From Planctomycetaceae bacterium UBA2671 (GTDB lineage Bacteria > Planctomycetota > Planctomycetia > Planctomycetales > Planctomycetaceae): a DNA stretch of 24,890 nucleotides. Shown here piece after piece: positions 14,847-22,727 of this stretch. The stretch lies in NCBI GenBank assembly GCA_002359185.1, contig DEML01000073.1, forward strand, positions 17,512-42,401. Direction: 5' to 3'. Made by a program: the position numbers and the translations under genes. The notes under the pieces are model-generated. The model saw only the letters and a list, made by a program, of their open reading frames with translations, was not told the origin of the DNA and made no database searches. Numbering within the stretch: the stretch's first letter is position 1; each line of letters starts with the position of its first letter.

Positions 14847-16076
14847 ATGCTTCGTCTTTCAGTATTTGCAGTGTGCTCGTTAAGCCTGGCACTGACATCC
14901 CTCTCAATTGCATCTGCTGAAAACTGGCCTCGGTTTCGTGGGAGTAATGGTCAGGGGATCTCTCAGGAAACGGGATTTCCAGTCACCTGGACCGAAAACG
15001 ATTACGCCTGGGTGATTGATCTGCCCGGCTTGTCTCACTCTTCACCAGTTGTCTGGGATGACTCTCTGTATGTGACAACCGGGGTTAACGATGGTTCCGT
15101 CCGTCGACTGCTTTGTCTGGATGCCGTCACCGGAAAAGAAAAATGGCAGCGGGATTTGACTCTCAATGATGTGCATCTCCACAACAAAAACAGCTTTGCA
15201 TCCGGCTCCCCTGCGACCAATGGTTCGCATGTGGTGGCTGCCTTTGCCGATGAAGGCCAGTTTATCGTCGCCTGCTGGACGAAAGATGGCCAGGAACTCT
15301 GGCGGAATGATCTGGGAGAATTCCTAAGCGAACATGGCCCATCCTGCTCGCCGATCATTCATAAAAATCTGGTCATTGTCCCTAAGGACATGAAAGGCCC
15401 GAGCAATGTGACGGCTTACGATTTAACAACCGGCAAGCAGGTCTGGCAGACGGAACGGGAATTTAACCGCACCTCATATGCCACGCCGATTGTTCGGACT
15501 CGCAAAGATGGGGTCGATGAGGTGATCTGTGTGAGTGGCATGATGGGGATTTCCGCTATGAATGTGAATACAGGGGAACTCCTCTGGAGAACAGAACGCT
15601 TTCCGGAACGAACTGTCGGATCACCATTCCTGACGGACAATCTGGTCATTTCCGTGAGTGGAGGCGGAGGAAAAGGGAAAAATCTCTATGCCGTCGAACT
15701 GGATCAGACTGGTCAAGTCACCCCCAAATTCACTTTAACCCGGACAATCCCTTATGTGCCGACGCCAGTTTATAAAGATGGGCTGATTTTTATGATTCTC
15801 GACGTCGGTGTCGCTTCCTGCCTGGATGCCGCAACTGGGGAAGAAATCTGGACGGAGCGAATTGGCGGAAACTTCAGTGGCTCGCCGATCTGGCTGGAAA
15901 ATAAGCTTTATGTCATCGACGAAGCAGGCACTGTTGTCGTGCTGGCAGCCGGTCGTGAGTTTCAGGAACTTGGGCGCGTTCCTTTAAATGACCTTTCTTA
16001 TGCTACCCCAGTAGTCGCTAACGGGCGAATGTATCTAAAAACCGCTACAAAGTTGTATTGTCTTCCGAAAAATTAG
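14847..16076 (+). CDS. Exported PQQ-like beta-propeller repeat protein
   Basis: A 409-residue secreted or periplasmic protein with a clear signal peptide (MLRLSVFAVCSLSLALTSLS, predicted cut after ASA at about 24) followed by NWPRFRG (26-32), a common N-terminus in planctomycete PQQ-like proteins. The body has repeated blade motifs of the form D-x-x-T-G-K-E-x-W: DAVTGKEKWQRD, DLTTGKQVWQTE, NVNTGELLWRTE, DAATGEEIWTER. These indicate a BamB/quinoprotein-type propeller. Cofactor-binding dehydrogenase residues were not evident, so it is probably a binding or scaffold protein and not an enzyme. The frame is open to 14772, but the ATG at 14847 has GGGAG six bases upstream and puts the signal peptide at the N-terminus. 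Confidence 0.9.
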   Translation: MLRLSVFAVCSLSLALTSLSIASAENWPRFRGSNGQGISQETGFPVTWTENDYAWVIDLPGLSHSSPVVWDDSLYVTTGVNDGSVRRLLCLDAVTGKEKWQRDLTLNDVHLHNKNSFASGSPATNGSHVVAAFADEGQFIVACWTKDGQELWRNDLGEFLSEHGPSCSPIIHKNLVIVPKDMKGPSNVTAYDLTTGKQVWQTEREFNRTSYATPIVRTRKDGVDEVICVSGMMGISAMNVNTGELLWRTERFPERTVGSPFLTDNLVISVSGGGGKGKNLYAVELDQTGQVTPKFTLTRTIPYVPTPVYKDGLIFMILDVGVASCLDAATGEEIWTERIGGNFSGSPIWLENKLYVIDEAGTVVVLAAGREFQELGRVPLNDLSYATPVVANGRMYLKTATKLYCLPKN

Positions 16077-16335
16077 TTTCGAACTGCTGGAGGTATTGAT
16101 AGACTATACACCCAGAATTCACGAATTATTCGTCGAAGGCTCTCTTGACATACATTCTTCAAGATTGGGCGTGAAATCTACCAACTCAATTGATCTGCAG
16201 CTTCATCGCAAATTTTTTCTTTTCATTCTGCTTTTAATGCAGTTGGCGTGAACCTGTGTCGATTACTGGTATCCAATTTGCTCAATAATTTTTCTACTGA
16301 TATTTTCTGCTACTATTTTTCAAGGAACTGATGCC

Positions 16336-16828
16336 ATGCCAGCTTGGCCAGGTGGAGCTTGTCCGGACTGCGGGGACCACATGCCCGCTAATTTAATCAC
16401 ATGCCAGACGTGCAGAGCTCTTTTGAATTCGGAATTGAAAGTCTCATTTGTCGATATTCCTGAATTCATTCCCTTACAGGAAGTTTCAGCAGACGAAAAA
16501 AAAAAGTAGTTCTTCCTCCATCGAACAAGCCCCAACCAACAACTCCAACAAAATCTTCCTGATTCGCGCCAAAGGGATATTCCTGAGCTGCCCAAAATGT
16601 CAGGAGGAACTGAAAATCCCTGTGAATTTTTTGAATTCGAGCGTGAAATGCAATCGCTGTGATGCGGGTTTTATCTGCAGGATTGAGGAATCGATGAGCA
16701 ACTTGCGGGGCTTGTATGTCGATTGCCCACATTGCACCAAAAGAATTCGAGCAACTCGGGGTATGGCAAATCAGAATGTGTTATGCAACCACTGCTCCGG
16801 CGGTTTGCATATCACGCTGGAAACCTAA
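16336..16828 (+). CDS. Triple zinc-ribbon protein interrupted by a frameshift at A10
   Basis: Two adjacent frames together encode one planctomycete-type protein. The first frame (16336-16509, 57 residues) starts MPAWPGGACPDCGDHMPANL with CPDCG and CQTC pairs, and stops at TAG right after ten A (16496-16505). Skipping one base in that run joins the next frame and gives 163 residues, adding CPKCQEEL..CNRC and CPHC..CNHC pairs: three zinc ribbons in all. AAGGAA lies eight bases before the ATG. From memory, family members are continuous through this point (..IPEFIPLQEI..), so the break is a sequencing or assembly error, a recent mutation or transcript slippage. Role unknown; zinc-binding is inferred from the Cys pairs. 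Confidence 0.8.
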
Positions 16829-16847
16829 ATCTCCTAAAATCAGACGT

Positions 16848-16921
16848 ATACAAGCACGATGCGCTAGCGAGTGTGTTCATTATTGGGGAAGAACACACTC
16901 GCTTGCGCATCGTGCTTGTAT
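16848..16921. repeat. 31-bp inverted repeat between convergent genes (possible bidirectional terminator)
   Basis: The arms at 16848-16878 and 16891-16921 are reverse complementary over 31 bases with a single mismatch and a 12-base loop. It lies exactly between the stop of the zinc-ribbon gene (plus) and the stop of pheS (minus), so it may stop or stabilise both transcripts. The exact repeat content (AAGCACGATGCGC..GCGAGTGTGTTC) suggests a dispersed element and not a gene-specific terminator. Confidence 0.85.
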
Positions 16922-16934
16922 TTTGAATACCATC

Positions 16935-17936
16935 TCAGAATTGAGAGAGAAATCGTAAGTCATTCTCATACAGCAGGCGGATATCTTTCACGCCATAACG
17001 CTTCATACAAAGGCGTTCGATGCCCAGTCCGAAGGCAAAACCGCTCACTTCTTCGGGATCGTAGCCGACCGCTTTCAAGACATTCGGATCGACCATCCCT
17101 GCTCCGCCGACTTCCATCCAGTTGTCCCCCCACTGAATATCGACTTCCACAGAAGGCTCAGTAAACGGGAAGAACGATGGCCGGAAACGGATCGCGATGT
17201 CGTCACCCAAATATTGAGTCGCAATCATTTTGAGCGTGGTTTTCAGGTTACTCATCGTGACATGTTTATCGATGTATAAGCCTTCCATCTGATGAAACAT
17301 GCAGGAGTGCGTCGCATCGATGGTATCAGGCCGATAAACCCGCCCCGTAGAAACGATGCGGACAGGCGGTGGAACCTGCTCCATGACGCGAATCTGCACG
17401 GTGGACGTCTGACTTCGCAGCAGCCAGGGACCACCTGCCCCTTCCTGGGCAACTGAAAGATAGAAATTGTCCAGCGGATCGCGTGCGGGATGATCATCGG
17501 GGATATTGAGTGCGACGAAGTTGTGATAGTCGTCTTCCACTTCGGGGCCATCTGCAACATCAAAACCGAGTCGTCCGGCAATTTCCTTAAACTCGCTGAC
17601 GGTTTTCGAAATCGGATGCCGTCTCCCGAGTGGAAATGCAGTCCCTGGCAGGGTCACATCCAGCCCTGCTACCTGCTTAGCGGGCTTGGCCAGTTCGTCT
17701 TTTCGTGCATTTAAAGAGGCTTCGACCGCATTTTTAGCCTCATTGAAGCGTTTTCCAAGCAGAGGACGCTCTTCCGGCTTCGCAGTCGAAAGCTGGGTTT
17801 GAATCTCCTTAAGTCGTCCTTTTTTCTTGCCGAGAAAGCGAATTCGTGCCTCTTCGATTTCGGACAATTCACCACACTGACTGATGACCTGCAAGGCTTC
17901 GTTTTGGTAATCATCAAGAACTTGGAGCAAATTCAT
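16935..17936 (-). CDS. pheS: Phenylalanyl-tRNA synthetase alpha subunit
   Basis: Catalytic subunit of the (alpha-beta)2 class II enzyme that charges tRNA-Phe. At 333 residues it is full length: N-terminal coiled coil (1-85), HPISKTVSEFKEIAGRLGF (107-125), GPEVEDDYHNFVALN (130-144), LLRSQTSTVQIR (172-183), GRVYRPDTIDATHSCMFHQM (198-217) and the motif 3 region GFAFGLGIERLCMKRYGV (299-316). The ATG at 17936 gives the expected MNLLQVLDDYQNEAL start. It lies downstream of rplT as in many bacteria, but an intrinsic terminator and a repeat intervene. pheT is not downstream; a convergent gene is. The beta subunit must be encoded elsewhere. Confidence 0.98.
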   Translation of the reverse strand: MNLLQVLDDYQNEALQVISQCGELSEIEEARIRFLGKKKGRLKEIQTQLSTAKPEERPLLGKRFNEAKNAVEASLNARKDELAKPAKQVAGLDVTLPGTAFPLGRRHPISKTVSEFKEIAGRLGFDVADGPEVEDDYHNFVALNIPDDHPARDPLDNFYLSVAQEGAGGPWLLRSQTSTVQIRVMEQVPPPVRIVSTGRVYRPDTIDATHSCMFHQMEGLYIDKHVTMSNLKTTLKMIATQYLGDDIAIRFRPSFFPFTEPSVEVDIQWGDNWMEVGGAGMVDPNVLKAVGYDPEEVSGFAFGLGIERLCMKRYGVKDIRLLYENDLRFLSQF

Positions 17937-17991
17937 CGAACGGAATCTTCGTTAGAAAGCACTGTGACAAAAACTTAGTTGATAAAAAACT

Positions 17992-18059
17992 GTAGGTCAG
18001 GCTGTGCCTGACGAAGAAAAACGTCAATTGTCAATCCTGTCAGGCACAGCCTGACCTAC
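17992..18059. repeat. Perfect 21-bp inverted repeat (GTAGGTCAGGC family)
   Basis: Arms at 17992-18012 and 18039-18059 are perfect reverse complements over 21 bases with a 26-base spacer. Each arm is itself nearly palindromic (GTCAGGC..GCCTGAC). A solo unit of the same family is at 975-996. It lies in the rplT-pheS gap, so it may sit in the pheS 5' untranslated region. Confidence 0.9.
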
Positions 18060-18094
18060 GATAATAGTAACTCTGAAAACACGAAAAACTCTAC

Positions 18095-18125
18095 GAAAAA
18101 AGGCGGCTGAGAATCTCATCCGCCT
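18095..18125 (-). terminator. Intrinsic terminator downstream of rplT
   Basis: On the minus strand the sequence reads a GC-rich stem AGGCGG..CCGCCT, one mismatched pair, four more pairs (TGAG-type) and a three-base loop, followed by a run of six U. This is a textbook Rho-independent terminator 44 bases after the rplT stop. It closes the infC-rpmI-rplT transcript and partly or fully separates pheS. Confidence 0.88.
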
Positions 18126-18168
18126 CTTCATTCTGAATTCAATGTCGTTAATTCAATAACCGTCTGAT

Positions 18169-18519
18169 TTACAGACTGGCTTTGACGACATTGAGAACTT
18201 CCGCGAACACTGCTGGTTCGTGGAATGCGAGTTCGCTCAGGGATTTCCGATTCAAAGTCAGGCCCGATTTTGTCAAGCCATTAATGAATTCGGAATACCG
18301 CAGGCCGTGTTCACGGCAGGCCGCGTTGAGGCGGATGATCCACAGGCGACGCATTTCGCGTTTACGCACGCGCCGATCGCGATACGCGTAGGCACGAGAC
18401 CGCAAAATTGTTTCACGGATAGTACGATTGAGGTTCTTACGACCACCAAAATTTCCTTTGGCTTCACGCAACAACCGTCTTTTTGATCTCAAACGAGCTT
18501 TGCCGCTTCTGACTTTCAT
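18169..18519 (-). CDS. rplT: 50S ribosomal protein L20
   Basis: Primary 23S rRNA-binding protein needed early in large-subunit assembly; in other bacteria it also represses its own operon. The 116-residue sequence is typical: KARLRSKRRLLREAKGNFGG (7-26), RSRAYAYRDRRVRKREMR (41-58), LWIIRLNAACREHGLRYSEF (60-79) and the C-terminal HEPAVFAEVLNVVK. The ATG at 18519 has GAGAG upstream. It follows rpmI by 132 bases and is followed by an intrinsic terminator. Confidence 0.98.
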   Translation of the reverse strand: MKVRSGKARLRSKRRLLREAKGNFGGRKNLNRTIRETILRSRAYAYRDRRVRKREMRRLWIIRLNAACREHGLRYSEFINGLTKSGLTLNRKSLSELAFHEPAVFAEVLNVVKASL

Positions 18520-18651
18520 GTTGACTCTCTGCCGCTTTGTTCAAATTCTGTAAATGTTCAAATTCTGAGGATTTCCGCGAATACTCAAATCCAACCAACT
18601 CTTGAAACAGGCTTCCCGACTGTCTGCTGGAGCCGATCAGATGCGTTCAAC

Positions 18652-18852
18652 TCAGAGACCAGGACGCAAGGCGTCCGCAATTTTCTTGGCAACTGTTCCA
18701 GTGATCACACCATCACCACGCAAGTCTCGTTTACGATCGGCAGATTTCTTGCTCATAATGTGACCGCGATTCGCTTTGCGATGCTTCGCTTTACCAGAAG
18801 CGGTAATTTTGAACCGTTTCTGCATTCCCTTGTGTGTTTTTTGCTTTGGCAC
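18652..18852 (-). CDS. rpmI: 50S ribosomal protein L35
   Basis: Small basic large-subunit protein of 66 residues with the standard N-terminus (M)PKQKTHKGMQKRFKITASG and the C-terminal ALRPGL. The start is a GTG at 18852: the frame is open further to 18915, but L35 proteins begin exactly at PK(Q/M)KTHK, which fixes this codon. A GGTGAT precedes it as a weak ribosome-binding site. It sits between infC and rplT as expected. Confidence 0.97.
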   Translation of the reverse strand: MPKQKTHKGMQKRFKITASGKAKHRKANRGHIMSKKSADRKRDLRGDGVITGTVAKKIADALRPGL

Positions 18853-19026
18853 AGTATCACCAGTTAGAATTGTGAGTGACCCGCGAACGGGATAATTAAA
18901 CAGACATAACGTCAACAGGATTCACCACTTAAGGTTTCCACCTGCACAATGATCGCACTCGAAATGAGAACAAGTCGAGCATTATAACGATCCTCAAGCC
19001 GGATCGGTAGTCAAACCGACCAGCGA

Positions 19027-19079
19027 TGAAAAACTTTTTTCAGAGATCTCAGGCTGGTGTATTCCCAACAGCCTGAGAT
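19027..19079 (-). promoter_or_regulatory. Two tandem hairpins between infC and rpmI
   Basis: Just after the infC stop, 19046-19056 and 19069-19079 form a perfect 11-base inverted repeat (ATCTCAGGCTG / CAGCCTGAGAT) with a 12-base loop. It is followed by a second A/T-only-type hairpin, TGAAAAA-CT-TTTTTCA (19027-19042). The first is not followed directly by a U-run, so it is more likely an attenuator, a processing site or an L20-responsive element than a plain terminator. Confidence 0.55.
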
Positions 19080-19090
19080 AGTAACGAAAA

Positions 19091-19597
19091 CTATCTTGGA
19101 GTCAGAATTGCAGTCATGCTTCGTCCGCCATCCATACCTGGCATCTTTTCCAGTTTGGCGACATCATCAAGTGACTTGGCAATACTTTCCAGAATATCCC
19201 GACCCCGTTCGTGGTGGGCATTTTCACGCCCTTTGAACATGACGGTCAGTTTGACTTTATCGTGATGAAGCAGGAAATCTCGGGCCTTCTTCATCTTGAA
19301 ATCGATATCGTGCTCCCCAATTTTAGGTCGCAGTCGAATTTCCTTGAGTTGAGTCTGATGCTGCTTGGTGTTTTTGCTCAACTTTTTCTTTTGTTCATAC
19401 TTGAATTTGCCGTAATCCATGATTCGACAAACCGGAGGCCGCTCATTCGGGGCCACTTCCACAAGATCCAGACCATTTTCTGTCGCAATGGTCTGAGCCT
19501 CGCTCGTTTCAATTACACCCAGCATTTCGCCATCAAAGTTCACAACTCGAATTGGTGTGATCCTGATTTGATCATTCACCCGATGCGTCGTCTCGAT
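19091..19597 (-). CDS. infC: Translation initiation factor IF-3, probable AUC start
   Basis: IF3 binds the 30S subunit, blocks premature 50S joining and checks the start codon-anticodon match. Family signatures: HRVNDQIRITPIRVV near the N-terminus, LDLVEVAPNERPPVCRIMDY, GKFKYEQKKK, KEIRLRPKIGEHD and VKLTVMFKGRENAH. The frame is open to a TTG at 19645 (184 residues), but that codon has no ribosome-binding site. At 19597 an ATC is preceded by AAGGAG with a six-base spacer, giving 168 residues starting (I)ETTHRVN, close to Bacillus-type length. E. coli infC uses the rare AUU for self-regulation by IF3; AUC would behave alike. It heads the infC-rpmI-rplT cluster. Confidence 0.95.
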   Translation of the reverse strand: METTHRVNDQIRITPIRVVNFDGEMLGVIETSEAQTIATENGLDLVEVAPNERPPVCRIMDYGKFKYEQKKKLSKNTKQHQTQLKEIRLRPKIGEHDIDFKMKKARDFLLHHDKVKLTVMFKGRENAHHERGRDILESIAKSLDDVAKLEKMPGMDGGRSMTAILTPR

Positions 19598-20110
19598 TTT
19601 CTGCTCCTTATATCGCAGGAATTTTCCGTGGGATTCGAGTGCCAAGCTGATAAATCCAACTTAACATCACACTCATACCCGTTCAGGGCTTTGTATTGGG
19701 TGTCAAATCACTGCAACGCACTCCGTTGTCGTGTGGTTACAACTTTCTCTACCCGAAATACAAAGAGTAACGAACGATTCGTTAATACTAACCCTATCGT
19801 ATTACATCGACAGAGCATCCCTGTATATTATTGACAATAACAAGTTTTTTTAACGCGGACAGGTTTCTGAGTCAAGAAATTCTGTCAGAAATCAAATTAT
19901 CCCGATTCAAAAAAGTCTCGATTCACTCCTTCATATCGCGAAATGCACGCTACTCGGGTCGTCCTCTATTGGTAAAATGCGTAAAACGTGTTAAAAAAAC
20001 GCTTGGCTGATTGTCAATTCGAACGGAAAATCGAATCAGTCTTAAATTGCGGAATTCAGAAATAATGCAACGATCAGCCACATGTTGATCGCATCAGAGG
20101 AGCGAATACG
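19598..20110. other. Divergent promoter/leader region, infC / TPR gene
   Basis: About 510 bases with no ORF I would call. It should hold the infC leader and the TPR-gene promoter. It contains a 7+7 palindrome, TAACGAA-CGA-TTCGTTA (19768-19784), and a TTGACA at 19831 without a good -10 at standard spacing. GAGGAGC sits about 8 bases before the TPR start. Confidence 0.5.
19604..19609 (-). promoter_or_regulatory. Shine-Dalgarno that selects the infC AUC start
   Basis: AAGGAG, read on the minus strand, ends six bases before ATC (19597-19595). No comparable site precedes the TTG at 19645. This site is what supports the rare AUC initiation codon. Confidence 0.75.
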
Positions 20111-22660
20111 ATGCGGATGCAAACTCAATTCTCTCAGCCACAGCAAGAATGCCAGCCAGAAAATCCCCTCTTTCGGAATAAAATCTATTTGGGGATGTGT
20201 CTGACAATTGCCTTTGGACTTCTTTCTTTTTCTGTCCCGGCATCAAATTTTGCAGATGAACCCACGAAGGAAGCTGTTGATCCGGGAGTGGATGCGACAC
20301 CCCCCGAAGCCTTGCAGCAACTTGTCGAAATGCTGAGTCAGCCCGGTGACGATGTTTACGAATACCGGCTGCCTGAATCGGCCACGGATGAGGAAGTCGA
20401 AAAACGACGAAAAGCAGCCGCCTATTACATGACGGGCCGAACCTTCGAGCATACCAATAAGTTCGCGGAAGCCTATGCGGCTTACACCAAGGCACTTGAA
20501 ATCGATAACAAATCGATTGCCCTCTATAAGGCAATCATTCCCCTGGCCTTTCGACTCGATAAAGTCGATGAAGCCATTCAGTATGCCCAGAAGGCAGTGG
20601 AACTGGATGCTGATAATTTTGAATTGCTGAGTCAGTTGGGGATCTATGCTCTCCGTCAGAGCGACATAGCCGGTTCCATTCAGTATTTCGAAAAAGCGAT
20701 CGAAAGTTCGACAGTCGACAAAAAAGCTGGCCCCTACATTTCAATCATGAGTCAACTCGGGCGGCTCTATCTTTCGGTCAACAAAACTAAAGAAGCCGCC
20801 AATGCGTACGCGATTGTCTTCAACGCGATCACACATCCAGATGATTACTCACTCGACTTCCGCACGCAACGTGCTCTCGAAACAATGCAGGGTGATAAAT
20901 CGGAAACGTTTGAAACTTTTGGAGAACTGTTTCTGTTGACAGATCAACTCGACATCGCTGAACAGGCTTTTGAACTGGCCGCGGAAGCGTCTACGAAAAA
21001 TCCCGAAGTATTCGACTATCAAATGGCACGCGTTTTAACCCGCAAAGAGAAAACAGCCGAAGCCCTCAAGAAATTGAATTCCTATTTCGAGGCTAAACAA
21101 CAAAGCAAAGGCAAAGGCCCCTACCTGTTGCTGACCGAACTGCTGATTGCCAACGATCAGGAAGAGGAAATCATCCCCCAACTTGAGGAACTCCTTGAGC
21201 AGGATCCGAAAAACGAAACCCTGCGACTGTTTCTGGGTGAACAGTATATTGCCAATAAGCGTTTTGATGATGCCGAGAAAATTTTCGAGGCTCTGAAAGA
21301 TTCCAAGAATCAGGCCGACATTCAATTGGGACTTCTACAGATTTATCGTGAACAGGGAGATGCGCAGAAAACGCTGACCGCCCTGGCTCAGGCGATGATG
21401 AGTGGTGCCAAAGCCGACCGACTCGAAGCCGAACTCGATTTGATTAAACAGGATGAAGAACTCGCCAATGCCATGGTCAAGATTGGTATACAGGAAGAAC
21501 AACCCGAAGATGCCCGCGAAGCATTCACGCAAACTTACCTGCTGGCCAAACTGGCGATGCAGCAGGAAGAGGTTGATAAAGTGATGCTGTTTTACCGACG
21601 GGCGATGGCGATTCGAGATGATCGTCAGGTGCAGGTCACCCTGTATGCTGAATTGATTGACTACCTGAATAATCTTGAAGAGTACGATCAGTTGACAGAA
21701 ATCTTAATTGAAGCAATTGATTCCCCAGCTTTATCGAACGAACGACAAGCTTTTCAACTGCAGTTGATTCAGGTTTACGTTGCGAATGAGCAAAATGAGA
21801 AAGCTCTCAAACTGATCGCTGATGTCCGTGAAACCGATCCTGAAAATCTGCTATGGACATATCAGGAAGGTCGCGTCCATTATCTGAGTGAAGACTGGGA
21901 AGAAGCGATCAAGGTTTTCATGCCCCTGCTGGAAAAAGCTCAGGAGCAAAAACTTCCACAAATCGTGCGCGAAGCTCGCTACAACTCGTCTCGCTGTCTC
22001 GCATTCCTAGGACTTCCTGAAGAAGCGTTGACATTAATCAACAAAGCAATCCAGGAAGAACCGGATGAACTGCTCTGGCGATTCCAGAAAGGCTGGATTC
22101 ACTACTACACTCATAATTGGGACGCTGCGATTAAAGCATTCGAAGAATTGCTGGCCCTCGAATCCAAAAACCCGAACGATACCATCATCCGTCAGGCCAA
22201 GTTTTCACTCTCGGCTGCATATGCCCAGAACGATGAACTCGATAAAGCGGAAGAAATTCTCGAAGTCTTCTATAATAAAAATCCCGATGACATTTCCGTC
22301 TGCAATGACCTTGGCTATCTGTATGCCGATCGCGGGAAGAAGCTCGATCAGGCTTATGAGATGATCAAAAAAGCGATCGAAGCCGAGCCGGAAAATCATG
22401 CTTACCTCGACAGTATGGGCTGGATTTTGTATCGCATGAAAAAATATGATGAGGCGATCACCTATCTGGAAAAAGCCGTTGAAGGATCCGAAGAAGGCGA
22501 TACAGTTTTGTGGGATCATCTGGGCGATTGCTATCAGGCAATTGATAAAACTGAGAAAGCCAAAGAAGCCTGGAGTAATGCCCTTAAGCAGGAGCAGGCT
22601 GCCAAATATCCCGATCAGGAGATCATTACCAAGTTGAAAGAAAAACTTGGGACGGAGTAA
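20111..22660 (+). CDS. Large exported or membrane-anchored TPR-repeat protein
   Basis: An 849-residue protein. The N-terminus has a basic stretch then a hydrophobic segment (about 24-45, IYLGMCLTIAFGLLSFSVPA), a signal peptide or anchor. Residues about 95-840 are tetratricopeptide repeats, for example YYMTGRTFEHTNKFAEAYAA, YKAIIPLAFRLDKVDEAIQY, LGIYALRQSDIAGSIQYFEK, and near the C-terminus NDLGYLYADRGKKLDQAYEM and LDSMGWILYRMKKYDEAITY. The C-terminal block resembles envelope TPR proteins in proteobacteria that pair with outer-membrane assembly. No enzyme domain is visible; a scaffold role in the periplasm is likely. GAGGAGC precedes the ATG. The small exported gene follows 67 bases downstream. 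Confidence 0.9.
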   Translation: MRMQTQFSQPQQECQPENPLFRNKIYLGMCLTIAFGLLSFSVPASNFADEPTKEAVDPGVDATPPEALQQLVEMLSQPGDDVYEYRLPESATDEEVEKRRKAAAYYMTGRTFEHTNKFAEAYAAYTKALEIDNKSIALYKAIIPLAFRLDKVDEAIQYAQKAVELDADNFELLSQLGIYALRQSDIAGSIQYFEKAIESSTVDKKAGPYISIMSQLGRLYLSVNKTKEAANAYAIVFNAITHPDDYSLDFRTQRALETMQGDKSETFETFGELFLLTDQLDIAEQAFELAAEASTKNPEVFDYQMARVLTRKEKTAEALKKLNSYFEAKQQSKGKGPYLLLTELLIANDQEEEIIPQLEELLEQDPKNETLRLFLGEQYIANKRFDDAEKIFEALKDSKNQADIQLGLLQIYREQGDAQKTLTALAQAMMSGAKADRLEAELDLIKQDEELANAMVKIGIQEEQPEDAREAFTQTYLLAKLAMQQEEVDKVMLFYRRAMAIRDDRQVQVTLYAELIDYLNNLEEYDQLTEILIEAIDSPALSNERQAFQLQLIQVYVANEQNEKALKLIADVRETDPENLLWTYQEGRVHYLSEDWEEAIKVFMPLLEKAQEQKLPQIVREARYNSSRCLAFLGLPEEALTLINKAIQEEPDELLWRFQKGWIHYYTHNWDAAIKAFEELLALESKNPNDTIIRQAKFSLSAAYAQNDELDKAEEILEVFYNKNPDDISVCNDLGYLYADRGKKLDQAYEMIKKAIEAEPENHAYLDSMGWILYRMKKYDEAITYLEKAVEGSEEGDTVLWDHLGDCYQAIDKTEKAKEAWSNALKQEQAAKYPDQEIITKLKEKLGTE

Positions 22661-22727
22661 TTGAAACGCTGAAATCAAGCCGTGTGTTAGTCGAATTGAT
22701 TGACAATATTTCCTCAAGGAAGAGAAA

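Noticed and set aside
22205..22717. 170-codon minus-strand ORF
   Set aside because: Antisense to the TPR repeats; its hydrophobic look is the usual mirror of acidic helices.
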